A DNA stretch of 64,000 nt from Aeoliella sp052161615 (lineage in GTDB: Bacteria; Planctomycetota; Planctomycetia; Pirellulales; Lacipirellulaceae): NCBI RefSeq assembly GCF_052161615.1, contig NZ_CP197417.1:1054001-1118000 (forward strand). Reading direction: 5' to 3'. The notes beneath the pieces are model-generated. The model searched no databases and was not told where the DNA came from. It was given only the letters and a program-made list of their open reading frames with translations. Below, in pieces: positions 7,793 through 16,765 of this stretch. Position numbers and translations under genes: made by a program. How positions within the stretch are numbered: position 1 is the first letter of the stretch; each line of letters opens with the position of its first letter.

Positions 7793-8947
7793 ATGCCTTC
7801 GCGTCAATCGATCGCCGATGCTGCCGACACCGTGGTGGTGAAAGTGGGCACGCGCGTGCTCACTGGTCCCACCGGCAACCTGGACCTCGACCGTGTGGCG
7901 TCGCTCGCCGATCAACTCGCGCAGATCACCAGTAGTGGGCGCCGCGTGCTGCTCGTGAGTAGCGGCGCGGTGGGTGCAGGCATCGGGCGGCTGAAGCTCA
8001 CCGAGCGGCCCAAGGACCTCGCCGAACTCCAGGCCGTGGCAAGCGTGGGGCAGAGCTGTCTGATCGAGGCCTACAACCGCGCGCTGGAGAAGCACGGCCG
8101 CCACGCCGCGCAGGTATTGCTGACGGCCGACGACTTCAACGACCGCGCGCGATACCTGAACGTCCGCAACACCTTGTTCGCATTGTTTCAACTCGGCGCG
8201 GTGCCAATCGTCAACGAAAACGACGCGGTGCGGGTCGACGAGTTGCAGCGGAGCTTTGGCGACAACGACCGGCTCGCGGCGATGGTCGCCAACTTGCTCC
8301 GCGCCAACTTGTTGATCCTATTGTCGGACGTCGAAGGCGTGTACGACGCGGCGGCTTCGACCGACACCGAGAAGGTAGTGATCCCCGAGATCGACCTGTC
8401 GACTACCACGACCGGCAGCCTCGTACGTCCTGGCGTCGCCGCGCATCAAACCGGCCCGCAACTGAGCGTCGGTGGCATGCAGAGCAAGCTCGAAGCCGCG
8501 AAGCTAGTGGCTTCAGCCGGCGAGAGCGTGGTGATCGCCAGCGGTCGCCGTGCCGGAGTGCTGCTCGACATCCTCGCCGGCAAGGACGTGGGGACGCTGG
8601 TCGTTGGCTCCGGTGCCGGCACGACGTCACGCAAGCGGTGGATCGGCGCGGCAGCCCGCTGCGCGGGTCGCTTGGTGGTCGACGCCGGTGCCGCCAAGGC
8701 GGTATGCGAACGTGGCAGCAGCCTGTTGGCGGTCGGCGTGACGCAAGTCGTGGGCGAGTTCGTCAAAGGAGACGCCGTCGCGATCGACAACTCCGAAGGG
8801 CGCGAAATTGCTCGCGGGCTGACGAACTACTCGTCGACCGAGCTCTTAAAAATCGCCGGCGCGAAGGCGGAGCAAATCGCCGAGCTGTTAGGGCATCGCC
8901 CCTACACCGAGGTGGTGCATCGCGACAACTTGGCGCTGGTGGGTTAG
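7793..8947 (+). CDS. proB: Glutamate 5-kinase (proline biosynthesis)
   Basis: 384 aa. It phosphorylates L-glutamate with ATP, the first step to proline. The amino-acid-kinase domain shows VVKVGTRVLT at the N-terminus, LVSSGAVGAG, the NARNT-type loop (YLNVRNTLF), PIVNENDAV, FGDNDRLAA and the conserved GTGGMxxK region in the variant form LSVGGMQSK. A PUA domain forms the C-terminus (about 285-375: GRLVVDAGAAKAV, VGEFVKGDAV). ATG 7793 is preferred; TTG 7787 is possible, as AGGGA at 7777 is closer to it. The other proline genes are not in the window. Confidence 0.95.
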   Translation: MPSRQSIADAADTVVVKVGTRVLTGPTGNLDLDRVASLADQLAQITSSGRRVLLVSSGAVGAGIGRLKLTERPKDLAELQAVASVGQSCLIEAYNRALEKHGRHAAQVLLTADDFNDRARYLNVRNTLFALFQLGAVPIVNENDAVRVDELQRSFGDNDRLAAMVANLLRANLLILLSDVEGVYDAAASTDTEKVVIPEIDLSTTTTGSLVRPGVAAHQTGPQLSVGGMQSKLEAAKLVASAGESVVIASGRRAGVLLDILAGKDVGTLVVGSGAGTTSRKRWIGAAARCAGRLVVDAGAAKAVCERGSSLLAVGVTQVVGEFVKGDAVAIDNSEGREIARGLTNYSSTELLKIAGAKAEQIAELLGHRPYTEVVHRDNLALVG

Positions 8948-8951
8948 GCGG

Positions 8952-9059
8952 TTACTCGGCCGACTCCAACGCCCGCCCGGCGATCACTTCGTAGGGATGC
9001 ACGGCCCGAATTTCGTCATACCGTGCGAAGTCGGCTGTGTTGAAGGTCAGCAGATCGAC
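8952..9059 (-). pseudogene. Remnant of a PIN-domain (VapC-like) toxin, C-terminal piece only
   Basis: On the minus strand 35 codons ending in TAA (8952-8954) read as the end of a PIN-domain RNase: VDLLTFNTADFARY followed by IRAVHPYEVI. The last-acid region DLLTFNTADF is typical of PIN toxins. The first two thirds of the toxin are missing: the frame closes just upstream, where the sequence runs in another frame into the end of the RHH antitoxin gene. This looks like a deletion that removed the toxin and its start. Confidence 0.65.
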
Positions 9060-9304
9060 TCGCGACTGTCATCCATGAGTCGATTGTTCGAACGAGTACA
9101 AGGCGACCACGCATCAAATGCTTTCAGGCACTTCTCAAGGGAGAGGTTGCGCGAGCCTGCCGCTAAATTCGCTTCGTGTTCGATCAATAGCTTGACTCGC
9201 AGCGCCTGGAGCGCCGCAGTTACCACTTCGTCTTCGGACCGATAGCGGCCCGTCGCGACGAGGTCACGAAGCCGTTGTTCGTTCCGCGGTGAAAGGTAAA
9301 CCAT
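9047..9304 (-). CDS. Ribbon-helix-helix (ParD/CopG-like) antitoxin, left behind after toxin loss
   Basis: 85 aa. The N-terminal half (MVYLSPRNEQRLRDLVATGR, then SEDEVVTAALQAL) is an RHH DNA-binding domain of type II antitoxins. The C-terminus ends DDSRESIC, where I would expect the toxin gene to follow; instead the DNA runs directly into the last 35 codons of a PIN toxin in another frame. The antitoxin looks almost full length and may still bind DNA or neutralise a related toxin. Alternative: a decaying gene with no function. Confidence 0.7.
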   Translation of the reverse strand: MVYLSPRNEQRLRDLVATGRYRSEDEVVTAALQALRVKLLIEHEANLAAGSRNLSLEKCLKAFDAWSPCTRSNNRLMDDSRESIC

Positions 9305-9384
9305 GGTTTGGATCCTTTTGCACTATCTTATCACGCCGCCACGCTGGGGGATAATCGTGCTTTTCCCTACCCACACCGGCTGGA

Positions 9385-10344
9385 CTACTCGGCCATCAGC
9401 GCCGCCTGGAGGCCGGCTAGGGTCACGTAGCCGACCGTCTGCTTTTTGCGGTTAGTGACGCGGGCGATGGGGGCGTCGGCGGCGAGCATCAGCGACAGCG
9501 TCGCGAGGTAGGGCTTCTTCTCGCCCACCGCGACGATGGGGCGGACCGGCAGTTTCGAGTCGTTCGCCAAGGCGCAGTCCACCGCGCGGACGTAGCAGGT
9601 CACTTCGCGCGAGGTTCCCACCAACTCTTCAACAGGCAGCAACGATTGCCCGCTCCGCCGGGCGAGCGCCAACGCCTCGGTAGGCGACTGCGAGGCTACT
9701 AGCCTCGGGAATCGCGACACCGGTTCGATGAACGCCGCGATTGACTGCGGGCCCAGCGAGATGGTCGCCTGCGCCAGGGCCTGCTGCGTGGGCTGAAGCA
9801 ATCCAACGGCCTGCCCCTCGTCGAGCAACTCGCCCAGTTCGCGCCTTGCGATGGTCATCTGCAGTAGCTCCGGCGACTTTCGTCCGACCACTTCCAGCAG
9901 CTTGTTGGTAAGCCACAGCACGATGCTGATAGGAGCAAACAACACCGCCGCGATGGCGAAGGGAATGCCACAGCGGCGTAGCAGTCGATTTGGAGCGGCG
10001 AGGAAAACGTTCTTCGGCAGTAGTTCACCGTACACGAAGAGTATCGGTGACAAAAGCGCGGGCAGCACCACGTCGGCTGTGTTCCAATGCGGAAAACCAA
10101 GTCGAGCCGCCATGCCAAGCGAACTGGCCACGATGAAGTTGGCGACGTTGTTTCCGACCAGTGCCGTGGCCACAAACACCGCGGGGTTGTTGGAAGCCCA
10201 TAGCAGACCACGGCTGATCCAATCGCCTTCCAGGGCATTGATGAGCAGCCTCGCACGGTTCTGTCGATAGAAGCCGGTCTCGGTACCGCTAAAGAACGAG
10301 CTGAGCATCAGACCCACGCAGAACATGAGGATGGCGATCATCAT
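9385..10344 (-). CDS. CNNM (DUF21) domain membrane protein
   Basis: 319 aa. The N-terminal CNNM/DUF21 membrane domain shows SSFFSGTETGFY, NNVANFIVAS and FVYGELLPKNVF, with about four membrane segments up to residue 150. The CorC/CNNM family is linked to Mg2+/Co2+ transport. The C-terminal 160 residues are a divergent CBS-like part (a possible CBS strand is IARVTNRKKQTVGYVTLAGL) without the CorC_HlyC end domain. Its start overlaps the stop of the larger CNNM gene upstream (ATGA, 10341-10344), so both are one operon and perhaps a heteromeric transporter. Confidence 0.85.
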   Translation of the reverse strand: MMIAILMFCVGLMLSSFFSGTETGFYRQNRARLLINALEGDWISRGLLWASNNPAVFVATALVGNNVANFIVASSLGMAARLGFPHWNTADVVLPALLSPILFVYGELLPKNVFLAAPNRLLRRCGIPFAIAAVLFAPISIVLWLTNKLLEVVGRKSPELLQMTIARRELGELLDEGQAVGLLQPTQQALAQATISLGPQSIAAFIEPVSRFPRLVASQSPTEALALARRSGQSLLPVEELVGTSREVTCYVRAVDCALANDSKLPVRPIVAVGEKKPYLATLSLMLAADAPIARVTNRKKQTVGYVTLAGLQAALMAE

Positions 10345-11633
10345 ATCGCACCTCCATTCGCAGCGGTGTCGCCAGGCAATTGTTCATCGCGAAGTCGCTC
10401 GACGGTCGCCGTGAGCACGCCGGGCCGTGGGGAATCGATCACCGTGAAGCGACAATTGCCCCACAGCACTTCGTCGCCCGGCTCGGGGATGCGTTCGAGG
10501 TACTCCTGCAGCATGCCCGCGATGGTCACGCTTTTCACCAGTGGCAGCTCGAACTTGAGCTGCTTCGAAAGTCGGCGGAGCGTGATCGCACCATTGACCT
10601 TATAAACATCGTCCCCCAGAGGCTCGATCGATTGGGCGGCGGCTCGCGATGTCTGGCGGACCGCAGGGTTCGCGAACAGCGCGTGCATCACGTCGTCCAG
10701 CGTCACGATGCCAATCGTCTCGCCCAGTTCGTTGATCACCACGGCAAGCCCGCTGCGAGTGCTCCGGAGCAAATCGAGCGTTGCCGCTCCCGAGGCACAC
10801 CACGGCACGTACGGCACGCGCTCGCAAGCCGACTCTAAATGGGTGCTGCTGACATTGGGTAACTGCGCTAGCGGCATCGCGCGTTCGATCTCTTCGCTGT
10901 CCGACTCGGTCACCAGCAGGTAGTCGCAGTTCGGGGGATTCGCACGAAGATCGTCGAGCGTCACCGGGGCTGAGTAAAGCGTCAAACCCATCCGCGGACG
11001 CATCAGCTCTTCGGCCTCCATCTCGCTAAGCCACACGATCTGATGCAGGACTAGTTCCTCTTGCTGAGCCAGCGTCTTGTCGGGTGTGCTGATCGAGATA
11101 GCCCGTTCGATGTCGCGAAGTTCGAGGTAGGGCTCGCGTTCGAAGTTAGGCAACAGTGTTCGCAGCGAAATGCGATTCACCATGAGGAACGTCGGCAGTA
11201 TCGGCCGCAACACGTTCATGGCCGCCGTTATGGGAAGACTGACCATCGCCGAAAGCGACTGCGGCCATAGCACGGCGAGGTTCTTCGGCAGCATCTCGCC
11301 AAATAGAATGAGGCCGAACAACGTGGCGAGCGTGAAGCTCGATGCGACGTCACTATGATTCTGCGTCCGCAGCACCGCATCAATTCGCGACGCGATGGCG
11401 AAGTACAAAATGTTGATCATCAGATTCCAGAACAAGATGCTCGTGAGCAGCCGTTCGGGCTCGGAGAGCAACTGCTCCACGCGCTTCTGGGCACGGGTGC
11501 CCTGGGCGAATCGCTTGCGATCGTCGCGTGACAGGTAGAAGAGTGCCGCCTCGCTCGCCGAGCAAAACGCCGACCCCGCCATCAGCACCAGCATGGCGAT
11601 CAAGAGCGGGACGAATGGAAGCAGCAAACTCAC
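10341..11633 (-). CDS. CNNM-CBS-CorC_HlyC transporter (hemolysin C / CorC family)
   Basis: 430 aa. Membrane domain with GSAFCSASEAALFYLSRDD, NLMINILYF and ILFGEMLPKNLAVLW; then a CBS pair (about 205-320, including VVINELGETIGIVTLDDVM); then the C-terminal CorC_HlyC domain (about 335-425: DDVYKVNGAITLRRL, TIAGMLQEYLERIPEPGDE). This is the full architecture of Mg2+/Co2+-linked CorC proteins. It is first in a two-gene operon with the shorter CNNM protein. Confidence 0.9.
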   Translation of the reverse strand: MSLLLPFVPLLIAMLVLMAGSAFCSASEAALFYLSRDDRKRFAQGTRAQKRVEQLLSEPERLLTSILFWNLMINILYFAIASRIDAVLRTQNHSDVASSFTLATLFGLILFGEMLPKNLAVLWPQSLSAMVSLPITAAMNVLRPILPTFLMVNRISLRTLLPNFEREPYLELRDIERAISISTPDKTLAQQEELVLHQIVWLSEMEAEELMRPRMGLTLYSAPVTLDDLRANPPNCDYLLVTESDSEEIERAMPLAQLPNVSSTHLESACERVPYVPWCASGAATLDLLRSTRSGLAVVINELGETIGIVTLDDVMHALFANPAVRQTSRAAAQSIEPLGDDVYKVNGAITLRRLSKQLKFELPLVKSVTIAGMLQEYLERIPEPGDEVLWGNCRFTVIDSPRPGVLTATVERLRDEQLPGDTAANGGAI

Positions 11634-11817
11634 GGCGTGCCGAGGCGGAGGTTTTGGCTATCGAAGGCAAGAAGTCACCAGTATAACCCCCACCGAGGCT
11701 TTCTCCCAGCGACGCCCGCGCCCAGACGCGAGCGTCGATCCGTCACCGATGAACCCCGTAGCCTCAATTCCAGCGGGAAAGGGAACACCGGCCGCGAGAT
11801 TCCTCCGTTCCGCCCAA

Positions 11818-12594
11818 TTACTTGGCCGGTGGATCCAGCTCTTTCAGTATCGCTCGCGTTACTTCTTCGCCTTGTGCCCGCTGACCTGTGCGGTTGTAGT
11901 GGACGTTCCCGGGCTTCGTCCACCATTTGGATTGGTGAGGAGCCGTAAAAGAGTGCAGATCGTTGATCACGATGTCTGGGTAGTCATTCAGCACCTGGAT
12001 CGCCACTTCGTTGTACCGCGCTGCATCGTCCGCCTTGCGACCTTGCGAACCTTCCGGCACAGGCGTCGTGGTGGCAAAAATAATCTTGGCGTCTGGAAAA
12101 GTCTTCCGAAGGTAGTCAAAGTCTTCGCGAAGGTGCTTTTCGTACTCGGCGGCCGTGTGAACCTGAGTCCCACCATTGGCTACCATCTCGCCGTCCTTGA
12201 CGTACTTCAGATCGTGCAGGCCGACGTTGATGTGAATCACGTCCCATTTGCTTGGCCACCGCTGCTCACTCTCGAAGGGGGCCATCGTGCTTTGCAGCTT
12301 CTCCAACAGGCGAACCACGGCACCTGAATGGCTACCATTCGTGTGCAGGCGGTAGACGTTCGCCCGGCCAGCGAGTCCTTCTCGCACATAGGGCTGGTAA
12401 CCCATGGAGATCGAATCACCGTAGATCAGTACCGAAGGGAGTTTCGGGTCGTACTCGGGAAACGCGAAGGCTGGACTCTTCCGGTCCACACTATTGAGCA
12501 GTCCCCGCCAAGCCTCCTCGGCCGCATCACCGCGAACCACACCTGGGAACATCGCGGCGAGAACAATCAGCAAGGATAGTGAAATGGGCTTCAT
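11818..12594 (-). CDS. Secreted SGNH/GDSL-type hydrolase
   Basis: 258 aa with a signal peptide (MKPISLSLLIVLAAMFPG, cut near residue 22). Block I is YGDSISMGY with the catalytic Ser, block III is HINVGLHDLKY (Gly and the usual Asn seen in variant order), and block V is VHYNRTGQ with the catalytic His. These enzymes cleave acyl or acetyl esters of lipids or carbohydrates; a polysaccharide esterase role is plausible. The start is set at the signal peptide; the frame is open upstream without support. It is divergent from the MFS gene at 12857, with about 260 bases between them. Confidence 0.85.
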   Translation of the reverse strand: MKPISLSLLIVLAAMFPGVVRGDAAEEAWRGLLNSVDRKSPAFAFPEYDPKLPSVLIYGDSISMGYQPYVREGLAGRANVYRLHTNGSHSGAVVRLLEKLQSTMAPFESEQRWPSKWDVIHINVGLHDLKYVKDGEMVANGGTQVHTAAEYEKHLREDFDYLRKTFPDAKIIFATTTPVPEGSQGRKADDAARYNEVAIQVLNDYPDIVINDLHSFTAPHQSKWWTKPGNVHYNRTGQRAQGEEVTRAILKELDPPAK

Positions 12595-12856
12595 GGTGTG
12601 GCGGTTCCTGGTCGAGGCGTGCGATAGGGAAGGGCTAAGTATAGCAGGCAGCCGAAAGGGCGAGTTACCAGCTATTGGCGACAGAACTCGGCAATTTCCA
12701 CACATCGCCGGTGAACCCAGCCGACGCCTTTGTGGTCTAGCAGGGCGTGGCAAGCCACCTCCACTTCTCAGCGTTGGGTGCTTCGCCGAAACTAAGCACT
12801 TCCTTTCCTACCCGGCCATCTTGCACCGGGCCGACCCATGTAATTCCCACCGTCCG

Positions 12857-14128
12857 ATGTTGCACCGCCTCTATCGCCGCTATTGGTCCAGTTTCGAGGG
12901 CCTCCCCGCCCAACTGTGGGTGCTGGCACTGGTGATGCTGGTGAATCGCAGCGGCGCGATGGTGCTGGCTTACCTGACGCTCTACCTCACTAGCCAGGTT
13001 GGGTTCAGCGACGCCTCGGCGGGCTCGATGATCGGCGTGTTCGGCATCGGCTCGATCGCCGGCGCGCTCTTGGGTGGCAGACTCGTCGAGGCCATCGGTG
13101 CGGTACGCGTGCAAACGTTTTGCCTGCTCGCCGCGGTGCCAGGTTACTTGTTGCTCCCCGTGTGGCGTGAGCCGTGGGCCATCGCGCTCAACATCTTTTT
13201 ACTGAGCCTTGCCACCGAAGCCGTCAGGCCCGCGAACGGCACCGTGATCGCCAAGGTGGCGAAGCCCGAGGATCGCACGCGAGGGTTCGCGCTGCAAAGG
13301 CTCGCGGCCAACTTGGGTTTCGCCATGGGCGGCGCGATTGGTGGTTTCCTCGCCGCCATTGACTTTCGTTTGCTGTTCGTCGTCGACGCCACCACGACAC
13401 TCGCGGCGGCGTGCATCCTCTTGATGTACTTTCGGTTGCAGCGACTCCCCGGCGAAGCGCCACCCGCCGACCAAACGCAGCTCGCCCGACCGATTCACGA
13501 CGTGGTGTTCGTCGTGTTCCTCGCGCTGTTCGTGCTCAGCACCATGGTGTTCTTCCAGTTCGTATCCACCTACACGCTCTACCTGCGAGACTACTATCAC
13601 CTGTCGTCGGTCCAGATCGGTGTTCTGTTCGCCGTCAACACGCTGGTGATTGTCGCTACCGAGATGTTGCTGATCGACTACGTGAAACGCTGGCCGCTCT
13701 TGCGGACCATTGGGTGGGGATGCTTCTTCTCCTGCCTGGGCTTCGCGCTGTTGCCATTTGGCTCGACGTTCCCGTTCGCCATCTTCGCGATCCTGGTGAT
13801 GACGCTCGGCGAGATGCTGTCGATGTCGCTCGCCGCGGGCTTCGTGGCGAACCGTGCCCCCGCCGGCGCCGAGGGTCGCTACATGGGCTGGTGGTCGATG
13901 GGCATCGCGGTCGCGTTTGTCATCGGACCGATGGCGGGTGGGGCGTTGTACCAGTACGACCCCAATTGGATCTGGTACCTCTCGCTCGCCGTCGGAGTGA
14001 TTGTCCTCGTCGGGTTTCACTTGCTCCCTGAAGTTGCAACCTTATCGAGCGGCGAACTTCCCGCCCTTCAATCGCTAAACCCGGTGCCCGATCCCGGCGA
14101 TCTGATCGCCGAGTCAGTGGGCAGTTGA
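12857..14128 (+). CDS. Major facilitator superfamily transporter
   Basis: 423 aa with about 12 hydrophobic segments, typical of an MFS drug or metabolite transporter (DHA1-like). Segment 1 has VNRSGAMVLAYLTLYL and segment 2 GVFGIGSIAGALLGGRLVEAIG. The loop 2-3 motif is weak (GGRLVEAIGAVRVQ). The protein has the familiar central break near residues 195-210, before RPIHDVVFVVFLALFVLST. The start ATG is chosen by the beginning of recognisable protein; no clear ribosome site is seen. The substrate is unknown. Confidence 0.87.
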   Translation: MLHRLYRRYWSSFEGLPAQLWVLALVMLVNRSGAMVLAYLTLYLTSQVGFSDASAGSMIGVFGIGSIAGALLGGRLVEAIGAVRVQTFCLLAAVPGYLLLPVWREPWAIALNIFLLSLATEAVRPANGTVIAKVAKPEDRTRGFALQRLAANLGFAMGGAIGGFLAAIDFRLLFVVDATTTLAAACILLMYFRLQRLPGEAPPADQTQLARPIHDVVFVVFLALFVLSTMVFFQFVSTYTLYLRDYYHLSSVQIGVLFAVNTLVIVATEMLLIDYVKRWPLLRTIGWGCFFSCLGFALLPFGSTFPFAIFAILVMTLGEMLSMSLAAGFVANRAPAGAEGRYMGWWSMGIAVAFVIGPMAGGALYQYDPNWIWYLSLAVGVIVLVGFHLLPEVATLSSGELPALQSLNPVPDPGDLIAESVGS

Positions 14129-14275
14129 AGCACAAGCGGACCCACGCGGCGGTAGCGATCGTGCCGCCCCGTGGAAATTGCTTCGCCGCCGCGAGCGCGG
14201 TGTTCCGAAGCTAATACTGGTGCGCCCCGTTTGGCGCCCGCGCTCCCCGTTCGTCTTCACGCAATCGGAACGACC

Positions 14276-14776
14276 ATGTCAGTCCGTTCAATTTGCCTCG
14301 GAACCGTTGCCACGTTGGCGCTGCTCGCGGCGAGCTCAAGCACCTTCGCCCAACAGCCCTGCCGTGGGTGCTGCCTCTTAGACCCAGCGATCCGTCATAC
14401 CAACGGCATGCCGATCGCTAGCAGCGAGCCCCGGCGGAACTCGTCCGTCACCTGGACCTGCAATCCCGACAAGCTCGGCTACTGCGGTGGCAAGTACTAC
14501 TGGCCCTGCTGCGATTCGGTCCGCTGCGGGCCGATGCTCGACGCCTACCACGGGTGTTACACGCCAGTGCAGCTCCGTGGGTACAAGACCTTCATCGGAA
14601 CCGTCTGCCCCCCCGGCGAAGCGGCGGTGGGCATGGATGGATTCGAGCCTGTTGGCATGACGACCCTCGGTGCCGTCCCCAACAACTACATGACCCCTGG
14701 CGCGGCTTCTGGCATGGGACGCGGCCTTGGACCCGAATCGCCGCGCGTCTCGCCGATGGGCTTCACAGGCAACTGA
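14276..14776 (+). CDS. Small secreted cysteine-rich protein, unknown function
   Basis: 166 aa. A signal peptide is followed, after TFAQQPC, by a Cys-rich mature part: CRGCC, CNPDKLGYCGGKYYWPCC, VRCGPM, then a Gly/Met/Pro-rich tail. I do not recognise the family; the composition resembles small envelope or matrix proteins of planctomycetes. Disulfide links are likely if exported. An earlier in-frame start at 14171 would hide the signal peptide, so 14276 is preferred. It is followed by a structured region and terminator. Confidence 0.7.
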   Translation: MSVRSICLGTVATLALLAASSSTFAQQPCRGCCLLDPAIRHTNGMPIASSEPRRNSSVTWTCNPDKLGYCGGKYYWPCCDSVRCGPMLDAYHGCYTPVQLRGYKTFIGTVCPPGEAAVGMDGFEPVGMTTLGAVPNNYMTPGAASGMGRGLGPESPRVSPMGFTGN

Positions 14777-14850
14777 GTCTGTCACCCAGCTCCTCGATAG
14801 CAGATAGCACAGGCCGAACATTCGGCCGATTCGGCTAAAGAGGCTCCAAA

Positions 14851-14963
14851 CGCCCGCCCGATATTATTAGCGTAACGATACGGGAGGGCGAAACACAGCT
14901 GTGTTTTGCTTCAGGATAGAGGTCATGGCAGGACGACGGATCGACCTGCCATGACCTTTTTTT
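14851..14963 (+). ncRNA. Candidate structured RNA of three consecutive hairpins
   Basis: Three stem-loops lie one after another. Hairpin 1 pairs CGCCCGCCCG (14851-14860) with CGGGAGGGCG (14881-14890), one mismatch. Hairpin 2 is the perfect palindrome AAACACAGCTGTGTTT (14891-14906). Hairpin 3 is the terminator below. The block starts 74 bases after the Cys-rich protein gene. It could be an independent small RNA or a stable 3' UTR. No convincing promoter was found. Confidence 0.35.
14921..14963 (+). terminator. Rho-independent terminator
   Basis: A perfect 12-bp stem (GGTCATGGCAGG/CCTGCCATGACC), a 12-base loop and seven T. It ends plus-strand transcription before the convergent TPR gene. Confidence 0.9.
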
Positions 14964-15009
14964 ATGCGCTCAAGCGAAGGCTCACGAATCGAGTTACTTC
15001 AGGGACCCT

Positions 15010-16425
15010 TTACTTCAGGGACTCAATCAGGGCTTCGGCTTCGGTGCGATTGACGAAGATGCCTTGCTCTTCCTTCAGCGAGTTTTCGAGCAACTGCAGG
15101 GCCATGTCCTTTCGGTTCTGCTCGGCGAGCAACTTGGCAACGATCAAGGTCGAGTCGGCGCTCAACGTACCCAGGCGCAGGCCGTTCTGGAACGCCTGAT
15201 TTGCTTCGGCACCGCGACCACGCTGACGCAGCACCCATGCCAGCGTGATGTTCACGTCGGCGTTGTTTTGATTGAGCTGCTGATTGATGCGGGCGATTTG
15301 CTCGGCACGGGCCTTGTCCTCGTCGCTCGTGTTACCAATCAGCAAGAGAGCAAGCTGATTATTGGCGTCGCGATTTCCTGGAGCGAGAGCCAGCGTGTTG
15401 TTGTAGAACTTCGCCGCTTCGTCGTTCTTACCAGTCATCTGAGCGAGCACGCCACTCAGAAGCATGATCTCGTGCGAATCGGCCTGAGCCTGGCGAGCTC
15501 CTTCGAGCACGGTGGCCGCTTGTTCCAACTGTCCGGTGCGAATCAGCCACTCGGCGTAGGCGATCAGCGTGGTTTCGTTGGTCTTGTCCTCGGCGTAAGC
15601 ACGTTCGAACGACTGACGAGCCTTCGACTCGAACTCGCTCTTCTTCTCCGAGTTCTCCGGCACGTTCGCAAGCCGCTGGTACATGCTGGCGGCCGAAACA
15701 TACGGCGAGGGAAGGTCCTTGTTCAACTCCTTCGACTTGGTGAAGGCTTCGTAGCCTTCCTTCTCGCGACCTTGCATGAATAACACGAAGCCCAAGCGAT
15801 TGTAGGCGTTCGACTCCTCGGGGTCGGCTTCGATCCACTTCCGCAGGTCGGCCTCTGCGCCCTTCCAATCGAGCCAACGCTGCAGCACAGCAGCCCGGCC
15901 CGCGTAGCCTCGGATCTGGAACTTCCGCTTGCGGCGAGGATTCGTGTCGTACTTCTCGGTGAGCTCGATACCCTTGTCGTACAGCGCGCTGGCCTGAACA
16001 GCTTGAGCCTGCTGAATCGCTTGATCCGCGAGTAGCAAGTAGGGCTCTGGATCGCTCGCGTCGTCGCGGGCGGTTGCCTCGAGCGCCTGCAGACCAGCGG
16101 GGGCCTGGTTGCTCAGGAAGTACAGCTTCGCCATCATCAAATTGACGGGAGGCAGCCGGTCGTCCTTACGCTTCGCCGCTTCGAGAAACTGCTTGGCACC
16201 CAGGGCGTCGTTGTTGTTGTAACGCTTAATCGCCTCGGCGATGTCCGAGTAACGCTGGGCGTCGGGCTCGGTCACCGAATCGCCTATGAGCGCTTCCGCC
16301 GTGATCTGGGCTTGAGCGTTGGCGTCAGCACTCGCGAAGAGCAGAGCCACGATCGCGAGTGCGAGTGCACTCAAGCGACCAGCATTCTGCGAAACAGCGG
16401 GCAAGCGAACTGGATGAGTCGCCAT
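15010..16425 (-). CDS. Secreted tetratricopeptide-repeat protein
   Basis: 471 aa. An N-terminal signal peptide (ALALAIVALLFASADANAQ) is followed by about ten helix pairs of TPR type, for example DPEESNAYNRLGFVLFMQGR and ETTLIAYAEWLIRTGQLEQA. TPR arrays hold protein complexes together; no enzymatic domain is present. The start at 16425 is chosen because of the signal peptide and AAAGGA ten bases upstream, the same arrangement as lexA. It is probably periplasmic or on the cell surface. The divergent permease gene begins 340 bases away. Confidence 0.83.
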   Translation of the reverse strand: MATHPVRLPAVSQNAGRLSALALAIVALLFASADANAQAQITAEALIGDSVTEPDAQRYSDIAEAIKRYNNNDALGAKQFLEAAKRKDDRLPPVNLMMAKLYFLSNQAPAGLQALEATARDDASDPEPYLLLADQAIQQAQAVQASALYDKGIELTEKYDTNPRRKRKFQIRGYAGRAAVLQRWLDWKGAEADLRKWIEADPEESNAYNRLGFVLFMQGREKEGYEAFTKSKELNKDLPSPYVSAASMYQRLANVPENSEKKSEFESKARQSFERAYAEDKTNETTLIAYAEWLIRTGQLEQAATVLEGARQAQADSHEIMLLSGVLAQMTGKNDEAAKFYNNTLALAPGNRDANNQLALLLIGNTSDEDKARAEQIARINQQLNQNNADVNITLAWVLRQRGRGAEANQAFQNGLRLGTLSADSTLIVAKLLAEQNRKDMALQLLENSLKEEQGIFVNRTEAEALIESLK

Positions 16426-16765
16426 GGAAGGTAAGTCCTTTGAGTTCGTTAAACTACTGGTGAAAGTTACAAGCATTGGCCCAAAGCCTTTGGGCGCGAA
16501 AAGTCGGGCGCACAATGACGCCGGCCTGACTGCGATTCTAAGCAAAAACTACCTCAACTGCACCGGCCGGGGGGCAACTACCGCACGAATCTGCGACTCT
16601 AGGGTAGGATATACGGATTACACCGGTCATAGGTTCGCTCAGCCGCTCGACCCTCCGCCCAAGGGTGCCTATATTTGGGGTTAGCACTGCTTTCCCTTGG
16701 CTTGCTCGTGGCTGAGCAGCCTTTGTTTTACGCCACTTCCCCGCGACGAGCAGCGAGGCCAACCG

